Part shown: piece after piece, positions 25,400-37,975 of the stretch | How the letters are laid out: the number at the start of each line of letters is the position of its first letter | Position numbering within the stretch: position 1 is the stretch's first letter | Assembly: GCA_035048815.1 (NCBI GenBank) | Contig: JAUCBN010000047.1 | Coordinates: forward strand, 13,296,001 to 13,360,000 | Source: Abelmoschus esculentus | Taxonomy: Eukaryota > Streptophyta > Magnoliopsida > Malvales > Malvaceae | Direction: 5' to 3' | Length of the DNA stretch: 64,000 nucleotides | Notes under the pieces: generated by a model | What the model saw: the letters and a program-made list of their open reading frames with translations, nothing else | Database searches by the model: none | Told to the model about the DNA's origin: nothing | Position numbers and translations under genes: made by a program

Positions 25400-28375
25400 G
25401 TTTGCACTAGTAAAAATCTGGAGAACCAAAGACAAAACATCAGGATCATGGTTAAACACCAACATTTTCACTTCCTCCTCTCAGACAAAACTCAGAGATC
25501 CTCCCGTTCTTCAATGAACCAAAGACCCAGAAGTCAGAAACAAAGGTTTAATCTTTTTCCTTCAGGGTTTCAGCTAAAGATCTCAAAATGTTTTAGCTTT
25601 CCCAGGTCTAGAAAAGAGAGTTACAAAGAGCAACAAAGCATTGGAGAAAAGAAAAAAATGCAATGGAAATGGAAATGCTGACAAATGAGAACAGATATGA
25701 AGATGTCCTGGCTGGAAAGAAAAACAGGTGAGCCAATTTAATACTCCAATATGTAAATATTTATATCTATACGGTTGCCACCAACAGAAGCTGAACCACA
25801 TGCATGTCCATTTCTTTCTATCTCAAAGCTCAACTCTTTCCATTACAATAAATGGAAGAAAACTTGAAAATCCCCACAAATGGTCTAGGTTTACTCACCA
25901 CCATGGAAGAGTAGGGCCTTGGCTTTGTTTGTGAAGTACAAGCATTTATTCTCTCACCAACCCATGCTTCCAATGCCTTTCCTTTCATCACCACCAAATT
26001 ATTGGCAGAGGAATAAAATATAGGAAAATTAGCAACCCCCAAAAGACAAGGCAGTCTTAAGAAGAAATGGTGCTGGTTTTTTCTTTGGCTTTTTGTTGAC
26101 TGAGCTGTGCTTGCTTTTACATCCTCTTTATTAATATTGAAATTTCCTTGTATCCGTTCTGATTGAGACACTGGAAAAGGACAATTTTTTTCTCTTTATT
26201 TTATCAAATTTATTAGATTACATTTCACAATTTATTTCTATTTCCAATTTTCCATTTAGTTTTCCCTTAATAAGAAGAATGAAGTGTTTTACACTGTATT
26301 TCCAGTTGGACAAGGGGAATCTTCCCCTACTTTAAAACGTTTCAGCAAAACCCATCTCAGATCCTGCCATGTGTCTCCCTGGTTCCTGATATTCATGTTC
26401 TAAATCACTTTTTTATAATATTTTAACAGTTTAACGTTATGGGTTTTATACTTTAATTTAATTAACTTTAGACTGTTGTCTTGTCCTGTTGCATTTGACT
26501 GGGTACCAGGTTTTTGTTAGAAAACTGAAACAAGCTTCCACAGAGGGTCAAGAAAACTACAGGAAGAGAAGCTAAAACATCTCCAAACACTATTTATTTA
26601 CCGTTGATTTGAATGTATCTAGGGATGATTAGCTTAGCGTATACAAAGATCATATTAGTTAGCATTTGCATATCAGAATTTCCAGTGAAAAAAAAAAAAC
26701 TTAATAACATATATCTTGTCATTCTCATGCTGCAAGAATTATGTTAAAAGTTATAAAATTTTATATTTTAATAAAATTATATAAAAATTTAATTTTTTAA
26801 GGATATAAAATTAAATCATTAATATAAAATGTAAAATATAAACGACAATTAAAATTTGTCCAATAATGTAACCGCCCTAACACCCTCGATACACCCCCTA
26901 CATGTGCCCAAATCAATCTCACAACTCACGAGTGCATAGTATCACACCTGAGAAAACATAGGGATAACATTTTTACTTTGAAAAAAATAAGATCTTAAAA
27001 TATATAAATAATAATAATATATATTTTATTAAATACATCTTTTTAAGAATAGAGCAATGGTCTGTGATTATAAACAATGCTTAGGGAACACTTGCATATG
27101 CATTAATGGAATGCCAGTCAGGTCAGCCACCCCAAATGCACTTAAGAATTTTTTTTTTGAACCTCACATCAATCATTGTTTTAAAGTTGATATTCATATT
27201 ATTTTTTTATCTATAAAAGGTTTTTGAACCAACACTAATAACACCCAAAACCACTCTATTTCTGCTTCAATTCTCATTCTTCAGTTATTCCCAATGCTTG
27301 GCATTACAGTAGTATTTTGTTACTGGTGCAAATGTAATTGAGAATAGGTAATTTGGTATCTACCTTTCTTGAATGAGACAATGGCATGGAAACAGCTGTC
27401 CAGTTCACTCCTGCTCAAATTTGATATGAATATGCTACTTACATGTATTGACAGGCGACCTATTTTTTTAGGAGTATTGAGTACAGCACAGCCAAAACAG
27501 CAACAACTGAGCTTAACAATCAATAAGCAAGAGTTGTAAGCTTTTTGATGAACGAATAAAATAAAGATCTCTGTAAATATTTATAAAAAAAAAAAAAGAG
27601 TAGAAAATCTCGGTAAATGCTATTTACATGGAATTACTATGGAAGAGGCTGGAGAAATCATTGAGATCCATCCAGAAGTTTAAGTGGACACATGAAGACC
27701 ATCATAGTTCCACACCCCACCCCACCCCTCGATACTTGCACAAAGATTTAAGGTTAAGCAAACAGGACTACATTGTCCCACCACCATTGTTTAAGGTTGG
27801 AAACTTAAAACCAGAAGTAAGAACTATCCTTTATTTGGCATATGGCTCGCACCCAAGGTTAAAATATAGAAAAATGAAATGTAAAGAAGAAGCATGACCA
27901 TGTGAAATCCAATGCAATAATAACAAAGATCAATGAACACCATTCTGGTACAAAAGCAAAGATTCTAAAGAATATGATATTCAGCAAGTCAATAAGAAAA
28001 TGACATTGAATCATGTACATAGTGTCAACAATATTGCCTTGCTCCACTTCAACATTATAGAGAGACAAGTTCCATTCATATACAAATCTCAATTATGGGC
28101 GAGTCAGAGAGAGAGAAAGGAAGACATAATAAACCTCTTTTGATAAACGGAAGAAAGGAACAGCCTTTTCTGTAAGGTGTTAGAAATTCCTCTTGTTTTG
28201 GTTTTCCCGTGTTACTCCTCCACCATGTTTACACAGGACCAATATTGTGTGATATTTCCTTACATGGTTGAAGTTGTTCAATAAATTAAACTTCATCCAT
28301 CCCTACAACGTGTCTCGACATGAGATGGACACCTAGGCTGGGTAGAGATGGTAGTTCCCTAAACCAATCTACAGC
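25400..28375. other. Intergenic, 3 kb, between two minus-strand genes
   Basis: The first few hundred bases are the LRR kinase leader and promoter side, with pyrimidine/purine-rich tracts around 25440-25680. The middle is AT-rich without open frames of interest. About 28100-28375 is probably the 3' untranslated region of the VTT-domain gene. No additional gene was supported. Confidence 0.4.
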
Positions 28376-31112
28376 TTACTGCAATACCAACTCATCACCC
28401 TGCAACACTTTTAGTTGCCTTTTAGCATAAACCGTAAAAACAATTGTCGTTACCACTGTTAAAAGGAAACCACCAACATTTAACAAAATCTGTGGAGCTG
28501 ATAGGGTGTGTCGCTCTTGTGAAGCATCTGCCAATGTCTCTATGAGGATACCTCTGCGATATGAATAAGCAAATAAGTTCGGAAGGCATGGAAGTTATAT
28601 ACAAATAAGCTCATATTTAGTTTTATTAAACCAAAAACTTATGAACCTGCAACTCCCAAAAAGTATAGATTTTGTAAGGTATGTTTAAGAACCAAAGACA
28701 TTTACCAAAAAGTTTTATTAAATCAAAAACTCATGAACATGCAACTCCGAAATTTGTATATAACTCCCAAAAAATGATGCACCTGAAATTTGTATACGAA
28801 AATCAGTACTTTTATACAAATAAGTCTTCAGTGCATCATTTTTTGGGTTCATACATCTGACTGAATCGGGTAACGGTCTATGTTTGTAAGGCATGTTTAA
28901 GAACCAAAGACATGCGCACACTATATGTTGTAATGATCAAATATCACATGAAAATAATACATTCGCAAATACAAGCTCAAGACTAAATATAAAAAAAGGG
29001 GAGGAAGAGAGAGAGAGAGAGACTTTACGTGTATATTGCAACAAAAATTTCTGGCACCATTCCTACCAAAGATCCCAAGATGTAAGGACCATACTTAACA
29101 TGTGTTGCCACTGCGCAGTAGTTATATATCATATATGGGAATGGAGAGATCCTGATTAATGTTACAACTTTAAATTGATGAAACCAATTTCCTTCACCAG
29201 CTGCTCTCAGAATAGCAGCTTTCTTAGGATATTTTTCTAACCAACCCTGCATAAAAAAGGAGAAAAGCTGAAAATTATTGCAAATCACAACAATGGCAAA
29301 GATACGCAAACCAACCATGTCAGAATCAGACAGAGAGCAAAGTTTCAGTAAAATCTTAGGATGAGGCACGCACTTGAATTCTGTGAAGGAAAAGAGAGCC
29401 AATAAAGAATGGAAGTGATACACCCACAGCAGCTGCAGATATGATTAGTAGAAATCCAAAACCATAACCAAAAGTCATCCCCGCCACCCAGATAGATGGT
29501 GTAGATGGTAGGAGTATTGTAGGGAACAAAGCCACAGAAGCAAAGACTAGAACTGCCAGCACCGGAGTACTAAAGGTTGTCATCTCCCAATTTATTATAG
29601 GCATTAACTCCTGCAGTAATAATGTCACAAGGCAAGTTAAAATTAGAGACCGGAAAGATATCTTACAAGAGATAAATGAACTATCCCTCTTAGTTTCTGG
29701 AAGGAAATTAAGATTTTTAGTCTTAAGTTTGCAAGAAGGTCAAGGAAAATTAATACAAAATATCACTATAATCATCAATTTTGAGTTAACAGTGCGGTCT
29801 GCAACTCATAAATTTATAAAACCTGAGTGGTCATTCAATATGTTCCATAACTAGCTTGGACCAATGAAGTTTCTAGGTGGTTGCACAACGTTAAACAGAT
29901 ATTCCAGGCATTGAAAGTTGGTGCTTATTCCAGTAAAGATTAATAGACCAAAAGCGACAGTTTTAGACAAAAAAAATAGAACACATAAATTCTTCACGAC
30001 TTATAAAAAAATAACCTTTTTTCATATAAAAATCAGTAGGGTATGTTGTGGACCTTTTGAAGCTAAATAAGAAAATGAATATAGAAAGTGTAATATTGTG
30101 GCAAGAAGGAATGTTTAGGGAGAGATATGGATATACATAGAATCAAAGAATGTACAGCTCTTTGCCAGGAATAAGTTAAATATATAACATGAAATTCAAA
30201 GACAATAAGACAATAAAACAAGCTTGCTGTTCGGAAGAAAAAAAAAAGGAGTTCCCTGCCTATAATCATCACGGAAATGATGAAATTTTCTAATTTAAAG
30301 ATAAAAGCATGGCCATCTGCGCATTCTGACTAAATAGCATGCTTAGCCAATAAGAACATCAAGTGCACCAGGGAGGAAGTTTCAGTCTATTTTAAGAACA
30401 AACCAGCAATGATCTCCAAAATATAATGATAGAACACATGGATAGATAATATGCAGAAATCGCAGAACAAAATCTCAACCAACAACTGTACAATCATTAA
30501 CCCCATATCAGCACTCAAAATCAGAGAGCCTACAATTAGCAAATTGACAAAGGTCGTAAAACCCAAGTTGAAAACATGAAGATAAAATTCTTCAATCGAC
30601 AGATTCATACATGCAATAAAAAAAAAACCCACAAAATATCCAAAATCCAACTAAAAAAGCAATTCCCATCTCCTAAACTTAAAATTAAGAATCTACATAG
30701 ATCAGGTGACACTCAAAACAAATAATTATAAAACATAATTAGTTAAACAAGGGAATGTAAATTGCAAGTATAAATAAGATCCAACAAAAGCAAGAAATTG
30801 AAGGGGGTTAAATTAAACCTTATCCATTAAAAAGGGGCCAACCCATTTGAAGAAAACAGCAGCCAATAACCCTATAAATGTGAACAGAATCCCCAATTTG
30901 ATCCAAAACCAAATAGACCTTCTCCGTAAATAAGAAAAAACAGGCTCCTGTCCCGCCAAATCCCTCTCTTCCGCTTCACATTCTTCTAATAATCGTCGTC
31001 TCAAAGTTTCCCCTTTTCCATTAACACCATCATCGTCACCCTCGACTCTTAGTTTCAGCTCGGGCACCACCTCTCCCCCCTCACTATTAATATTATCATC
31101 ATAAAAAGTCAT
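28376..31112 (-). CDS. VTT/SNARE-associated (TVP38/DedA-like) membrane protein
   Basis: Multi-pass endomembrane protein of the VTT/DedA superfamily, counterpart of At1g12450 from memory; some members act as lipid scramblases, but the role of plant members is poorly known. Four exons: 31112-30819, 29610-29374, 29246-29029, 28553-28376, coding for 308 residues with consistent phases. The start MTFYDDNIN precedes an acidic cytosolic head of about 70 residues, then a membrane segment (IKLGILFTFIGLLAAVFF). The VTT core follows: PILLPSTPS-like TILLPSTPSIWVAG, the GWLEKYPKKAAIL loop, and the family signature LIRISPFPYMIYNY with VGMVPEIFVAIYTG. The last hydrophobic segment is near the C-terminus (LLNVGGFLLTVVTTIVFTVY). 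An alternative upstream in-frame extension to 31208 exists but is hydrophobic and lacks support. Intron 1 is long (about 1.2 kb). Confidence 0.93.
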
Positions 31113-31249
31113 TGAATTCAAGATCAAGAATCCTAATTTCTCGTCTGTTTCCTGAGAAAACAAGAGGAGAAAATATCGAAAACAAAGAAGATCGACTAAG
31201 CAAAGCAAGCAAACCTAAAGAACAAATATGAGAGATAACAAATAAGCGA

Positions 31250-34200
31250 TTTGTTATCTGTTTCGTTTACAAATCGGCAGTTTTATGCTTTCGTAAACGA
31301 ATCTGCCATTGGATCTGCAACGACGTCGGATAAACGGTTCTAAAAGGACACGTTGCAAGCACAGTGTGCCACTTGGGAAACTGAGTTTTCCACCGAGTTG
31401 AGACTTGGGTTTGTGAAGCGTCTATTCTCTACACTCGACGCGGAATTGACTCGCCTTTTGTCCGTTTTTTTCTTAGAAATATCTTTATTTTTTTAACCTA
31501 AAATACTAGATTATATTTAAAGCGCTAGAATTATAAAAATATCACATCGTAAATTTTAAAAATTTAATATATAAAAATAAATATAATAATCTTTTTAGAA
31601 TATAAAACATATCAAAATATAAAATTTATCACTTTTAAACGTATTTAAATAAAATTTTAAATAAAACTTAATAAATAATTATTTTGATACAAACACAAAT
31701 AAAAATCACAAGTATATATATATATATATATAAATCGAACTCTTTCACTAATAAAAATATTTATTGATACTCATTACTCGAATATTAAATTATTAAAAAA
31801 TAGATTACTATCGTAAAAATAGACGAAAAATTATTATAAAATATATATAATATAAAACTGATAAAAAAACACAAAAATAAAATATTTAACAATAAAATAA
31901 ATTTTATTTATATACAAAATTAATAAACAATTAAAAATTATATCGGTAAAAAATTAAAAACATTTTAAAACTATCGTAAAACAGAATATCTTTACATGTA
32001 AGTTTATATATAACTCCATTAAGCTTTAAATAAAACTATACGGTACAATTAAATGCACTTTACTTATGATATATTTTAACATAATAATATCAATCATATT
32101 AAACTCAATCAATAATTGTTCCTTTTAATATTAAAAAATATTCCCTTTTTTCTAATTTGGAGTATTTTTTAATATTTTTTAAATGTGATCTTATGTTAAT
32201 ATTTTTTTATGTTTCATTTTGTATTGTTTTTTCCTAAATTTTTAAATTTTGATTATTTTAAATTTATTATCAAAAATGTAAAAAGTGTATTTAAAATTTT
32301 TAATTAAATAGTTTTAAAATATATATTTTATAAAAATTAATTAATTAAAATATTTAAAATAATTATGATAATAATCTTTAAGGTATTATTACTGAATAAA
32401 TTAAGTGGAAGAGAAGAAGTATATATTTAATTTTCTATATATTTACCATCTATACTATGTATAAAATAAAGAATTTTAAGAAAATTTAAATAGATTAAAA
32501 CATTTTTTTGTCCATGTATTTTTAATTTAGTAATATAAAATAATTAAACTATAAAGTTTAAAATATCAAAAAATACAAAATATGAAATTAATAGGATATA
32601 AACAAATTACTCCATTAAATCACTACAATTTATGTAAACTATTTAGATTTATTTATTATAATTCCATCTCAATGAAGATAAGTGCTAGGGTCCAAAAAAA
32701 ACAAAATAATATGGAAGAGATGGAGGGCAATGGCATGTTGTGACGGTGAGTGGTGGATATAGGATGACAGTGCAATTAGGAGATGACACGTGTACAAGAG
32801 AAAGCTGGATGCCACAAATCCTTGTCCTTGACGTTTTGTTTATGTTTTTTTTTTTGTCATAAAGCTGATCCATCAATGTTAATGGACGGCAGTGCAGAGG
32901 AATATAATGTTTTTGCCACGAAATACTCACAAGGTTTGGCAGCCTTTGAAGTAAACCTTTGCATTTGCAAGGTATGGGTTAGATTCTGAAATTAATGAAT
33001 TTATTAAGCTTGTTCAATTTGATTTTATGGTTTATTAAACAATTATAGGAATTGTTGGATTATTTTATTTTTAATATATTATTTAGTAATACATAGAGAT
33101 GTTTTTCGAGCGAATAGATCATGAGTTGAGTAGTGTTTGACTCGTGTTTACTAAAAAGTTTCGTTGTTCGATTCGATTCATTGTCTGTTAAGCTTGATGA
33201 AATTTTGCTCGACTCGTACTCGTTAAACTCGTCAAAATTTTTACATTGTTTATTAATATAGATAAAATCTAATGATACTATTAGAGTATATAAATATAAA
33301 AATTCAGATAAAAAACACGAGATCTTAAGAGATAAATAAATAAACTTGTGATGATCGAGTTAGATAAGATTCATATTTAATTATAAAATTCTTCTCATGT
33401 CATTTTTTAAAGTAAATTTTCATTCATATTTACTGTTAATTCATTTTAAAAACAGTTTTTAAAAATAAAGATTCACTTTAAAAAATATATAACATAAAAA
33501 ATGATGATATAAATGATTTTTAATGGTCGATCTCTTAGATGCGTAATAGAACTTACCCAAGATATAATTCTCCAACTTACCTATGTTTTTATTGATGAAA
33601 CAGAAGTGCCTAAACACGTCTAAGCTAAACAACAGCAACCAGAAGCAGACGATTTTGATGTGAGATTATTTTCAGTTTGGGCTTGGTTCCAGACCGCTCT
33701 ATCTCTCGATTGGCCTCTTCGATACCATAATTCTTTCATGATACTACCATCCTCTTGCAAAGATCCTTATTAAAATAGTTATACAATAAATTATTTTAAA
33801 TAATTTATAATTATATATGTTATCCTTAAAAATTTTAAATTTTATTAATTAATTTAATAATATTTAATCATATTAAATATTAAACGCATATTATAAAATT
33901 TTTCTATTTCAAAATAACTAATATATTTATTTTTAAAATATAAACATAACTAAATTTCATTTCGGTGAAGATAGATTATGGAGGAAAAATTATATCACGT
34001 TATTTATAGTATCAATGAATCAAATTTATTTATCTTACTTTTTAAAAGTGAATTATCGTTTTTTCTTACATGTAATTAATGAATAAGTAGTTATTAAACA
34101 ATTATTTGAAGATAAACAAACTTAATTACTTAAATCATGAGTGACGTGATAAAAATATTCATAATATAATTTCTCGTTTGGGAGACTCAACCCAACCGCC

Positions 34201-34930
34201 GATGTGCTGAGCTGTCATCCACGTGGAACATAACGCTGGCTTTGTACTTGACCCTTCATTACTGCAAAAAGCGATTAATTTATTTGTTCATTATGTTATC
34301 CGTAATTTAAGTAATTAAAATCATTTATCTTTAAATAATTATTTAATAATTACTCATTCACTAGTTATATGTAAAAAAGAAACGATAATTCACTTTAAAA
34401 AATTGAGACGAACGGTTTTGATTACGTGAGATTATAGATGACATGATGAATAAAATTCACCTAATAAATTTTTATCCGGTGTGTTTTCTACGTCAGACAA
34501 GTAGGGCCCATTTTGTCTTTTTCTTTTAATTGAAAATTGGTTTCTTTTGCTTTTCTCGATGCGGATCTCTCCGAGATGACATGTCTCCACTGCCGTCTTG
34601 TTTGGCGGGAACCTCACCGGTTTCCCGCTATACCCGAATCCGAAACTGGTCCCCGTGTGGGCATTGCGCTTTGAGTCGTTTAATTTAAAGTTTTAACCGC
34701 CAACAACTGTCGTTTGTAACAGACGCGTCCTTTTGGACACGTAACAACTGTCGCTTCTTTCGTGAGTGCATCGAACATTCAAACTTAATATCGAAAAATT
34801 ATTTAAATGAATTAAATTTATTATATTATTTATAATTTATTTAGATATTTAATATATTTTAAAATAATTACTATTTAATTATATATAAAGAAAACAATGA
34901 CTGAAAAAAGTCGATCCGAGCGAGCAGGGT
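31250..34930. other. Intergenic, very AT-rich
   Basis: About 3.7 kb between the VTT gene (leftward) and the ACR gene (rightward), so both promoters lie at its ends. Content: a (TA)10 run at 31713-31732, long AT-rich low-complexity DNA to about 32680, an unassigned mixed-composition patch at 32680-33000, a diverged GA/CTCG-rich patch at 33090-33250, and a foldback element at about 33978-34460. No gene was supported. Confidence 0.45.
33978..34460. repeat. Foldback MITE-like element with inverted arms of about 110-180 bp
   Basis: The left arm around 34046-34150 (starting AAGTGAATTATCG) pairs with the right arm around 34288-34396 (ending CGATAATTCACTT); both contain a TTTAAGTAATTAA-type core. 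Weaker similarity extends both arms outward to about 33978 and 34460. The outer sequence resembles the element at 59166-59421 (AAATTATATCA...TTATTTATGG type). No coding capacity. Confidence 0.55.
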
Positions 34931-34935
34931 GTTGT

Positions 34936-35231
34936 CACGTGCGGAACGTCATAAATTAAATCCCGTCGGCAAATTTTCTTTTTTAAATAATCAAGCTAAG
35001 TTTTGCCGACGTGGACCGATGCATCACCGTTTATCAGAATACCCTCCTCCACCTCCTTTTTATAATTCTTGAGTTGAAGACACGCAAAAGGACAATGGCC
35101 TTAGTACAGATGGCATCCCAGCTGGACTTTTGAACTACCAAGATCCAGGATCAAACGACACGTGGATTTATTACAGTTGACCGTTCAGAAAGAAATTGAA
35201 TCAGGGCTGACTAATTAATGAAATATATATA
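34936..35231 (+). promoter_or_regulatory. ACR8-like promoter: G-box, ABRE and TATA box
   Basis: CACGTG lies at 34936-34941, an ABRE-type ACACGTGG at 35158-35165, and TATATATA at 35224-35231, about 230 bp before the start codon; transcription would begin near 35255-35265. ABRE cores are bound by ABF/AREB bZIP factors, and I recall Arabidopsis ACR8 mRNA being raised by abscisic acid, which would fit. Activity here is inferred. Confidence 0.55.
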
Positions 35232-35306
35232 GAAGGGATGGTTAAATCCAAGGCGGTGCATTGCGCTTTGCATCTCTTTAACAAAGAAAAGAAGAGGGAA
35301 AAGTTG

Positions 35307-35345
35307 ATGGAAGAGCGATTTCATTGGGTCTTCTTGTTTGATTGA
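35307..35345 (+). promoter_or_regulatory. Upstream ORF in the ACR8-like leader (12 codons plus stop)
   Basis: ATG at 35307 in the predicted leader opens MEERFHWVFLFD and stops at TGA 35345, well before the main ATG at 35460. Such an upstream ORF could lower translation of the main frame. No conservation information is available here. Confidence 0.4.
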
Positions 35346-35459
35346 TTTCCAGAAATATTAAAGGGTTTTCCTTTTCAACCTATATCTTTAGCGATCGGTG
35401 AAGTTTCCGAATAATTTTCTGGGTTTTTTTCTAGAGACGGGAAACAGAGAGGAAAAAAT

Positions 35460-37426
35460 ATGGGTTGGCATGCTTGTCTTGATGAATATGAGAAGCTTGT
35501 CATAAGGATGTCTACTCCCAGGTTTGTATCTACAAATCAAAGCAAAAAAAAATCCAGAAAGTTCTGGTTTCAGGGTCTCTGTTTGTTCTGGTTTTAATGG
35601 GTTTTTTTTGTTCTGATTTTTCAAAATTTGTTTGAACAGGGTGGTCATCGACAATGCCGTTTGCCCAACCGCGACTCTTGTCAAGGTTAGCTTCTACGAA
35701 ACCTTTTAAATATAAATCCACTGCCCTATCCTTTGCTTTTCTACATGATTGACTTATGGCTCCCTTCTTTTCCTTTGATTTTTCAAATCCTTTGACTCTT
35801 TCTTGCTCCCTGGCCTGATTTCTCAGGTTGACAGTGCTAGAAGACACGGAATTTTGTTAGACGCTGTTCAGGTTTTAACTGATCTGAATCTTTCAATTAA
35901 GAAGGCTTACATTTCATCTGATGGCCAGTGGTTCATGGATGGTAAGCTGCTTTAACATCAAAAATTAAATTTTTATTTAAAGTTTGATGCTTTAGCCTGG
36001 TACTGTTTCTGGGTTTTAGTTGAAATCCCACTTTCTAACATTCCCGTTTCGGGGTTTACAGTTTTTCATGTGACTGATTTAAACGGACACAAGTTAACTG
36101 ATGAGAGCGTTATCAGTTACATTGAGCAGGTGATTGTTGCAGTTGAATTTATTTTAATGTTAATGACCTTTGTACTAGCATAATTCTCCATGAAACTGAT
36201 CTTTGTGTTGCTTTTTCTCTGATACAGTCCCTTGAGACCACTGATCCTGATCGAAGCCTCGGCTTTGAAGGTCTAACAGCGTTAGAATTGACCGGAACAG
36301 ATCGAGTTGGTCTTTTATCAGAAGTATTTGCAGTTTTAGCTGATCTGCATTGCAATGTGGTAGATGCTAAAGTATGGACTCACAATGGTCGGGTTGCTTC
36401 TTTAATCTTTGTAAAAGACTGCAGTTCTGGGTTTCCGATCAAGGACTCGCAACAAATCCAAAGAATCGAAGCATGTTTAAGGAATCTTTTGAAAGGAGAC
36501 AATGATATTCGTAGCGCAAAGACTTCGGTTTCTATGGCCATAACTCACTCCGAGAGAAGGTTACATCAAATGATGTTTGCGGATCGTGACTATGAGAGGA
36601 AGCCTACCTTGCAATACAAGGTGGATTCACCTGTGATCAGCGTGCAAAATTGGGATGAAAGAGGGTATTCAGTTGTAAATATTCAGTGCAAAGACAGAAC
36701 CAAGCTTCTCGTCGATGTTGTCTGCACATTAACCGATATGCAATATGTTGTGTTTCATGCAACCATCAATACAGCTAGAGATAAAGCATATCTGGTACTT
36801 ACTAGTTCCATTAATCAATCTTTGATATTTTAGTTACACGACATTAATTTGTCGACTTAAACTTGTTTATTCTCGCAGGAATTTTATATTAGACACACAG
36901 ATGGATCTCCAATTAGTTCAGAACCCGAAAGACATCGTGTGATTCAATGCTTGCAAGCTGCAGTCGAAAGAAGAGCATCCGAGGTAACTCGTTTCTCCTT
37001 TTGACTATTGAATTAGCTCTATAATACCGAAACTCTTACGCATTTGTTTTATGATTTCAGGGCATATGGCTGGAGTTATGCACTTCAGATAGGCAGGGTC
37101 TACTAGCAGACGTGACCCGAACATTTAGAGAGAACGGTCTTAATGTAACGATGGCTGAAATATCAACCACAAAGGATACAGCTCTCAACGTTTTTTACGT
37201 AACGGATGCTATCGGGAATGTCGCAGACCCCCAAATCATTGAAGCTGTAAGACAGAAGATAGGTTTAGAGAACTTGAAGGTAAAGGGATTGCCATTGCAA
37301 TATCATGAAAAGGCAGAAAGGGAGGAGCAGCGGACAGTAGGTGTTGGTGGTGCAGTGTTGCTATCACTTGGGAGCATATTTAGAAAGAATCTGTACAATT
37401 TGGGGTTGATCAAATCTTATTCTTGA
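35460..37426 (+). CDS. ACR8: Four-ACT-domain protein, ACR8-like
   Basis: Member of the plant ACR family (ACT domain repeats), thought to sense amino acids or other small ligands, by analogy with bacterial GlnD; the ligand is not known. Seven exons with consistent phases: 35460-35521, 35640-35685, 35827-35941, 36062-36129, 36228-36794, 36879-36983, 37061-37426; 442 residues. ACT1 lies at about residues 30-97, ACT2 114-190 (TGTDRVGLLSEVFAVLADL), ACT3 247-320 (CKDRTKLLVDVVCTLTDM) and ACT4 323-397 (SDRQGLLADVTRTFRENG). There is no catalytic domain or transit peptide. The N-terminus MGWHACLDEYEKLVIRM is typical of ACR8-type members. The leader carries an upstream ORF and the promoter an ABRE. Length is close to that of Arabidopsis ACR8 (about 445 residues). 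Confidence 0.95.
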
Positions 37427-37844
37427 TGTGAAAATTTCAGACAGGTGTTTTGAGTGTTCTTTGGTTGAGACATAATCTCATTAGGGAAGATTTTGGGAGA
37501 AGACAGGGAAAGGTAAGAGTTTGAATAGACATAATCACATTGGAGAAGATGGTGGTGGGGTTTGTGAATTTATTACAGGCAGAATATTTAATATTGAAAC
37601 AATATATTTTTTCGTCTTAATTTAGATTCAAAATTTATAGTAATAATTTTGATAAATTAATTAAATAATATTTTTTTATAAATTAATAGTTTAAATTATG
37701 ATTATTACATGTTTGATATATCTATATTATACATATCTTTCTTCATATATAAATTAGAAAAATTAAATATTTAAATATATTTAATTTTACATCGTGGGCT
37801 TGGCCCAATAGTTGTGAAAAGAGTTTCTTGTCTTTTATTTTCTA

Positions 37845-37975
37845 TCGACGAGGGTTGATCCAAGTGGTAACTGGTTTTGTTTCGTTTAAGCAGATCTTGA
37901 TTTAAGACGTTATGAATGCAAAAAAAATCACATTAAGAGACTCATCCGTTAAAATTAGATATGTGATATCGATAA
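37845..37975 (+). mobile_element. Degenerate tRNA-derived SINE
   Basis: GGGTTGATCCAAGTGGTAAC resembles a pol III A box, and about 40 bp later CTTGATTTAAGACG resembles a decayed B box (GGTTCGANTCC type), followed by ATGAATGCAAAAAAAATCAC. The order and spacing fit the head of a tRNA-derived SINE. Target duplications were not identified, so the limits are approximate. Confidence 0.45.

Noticed and set aside
31113..31208. Upstream extension of the VTT protein
   Set aside because: It would place a hydrophobic stretch ahead of the acidic head typical of the family; the ATG at 31112 is better.
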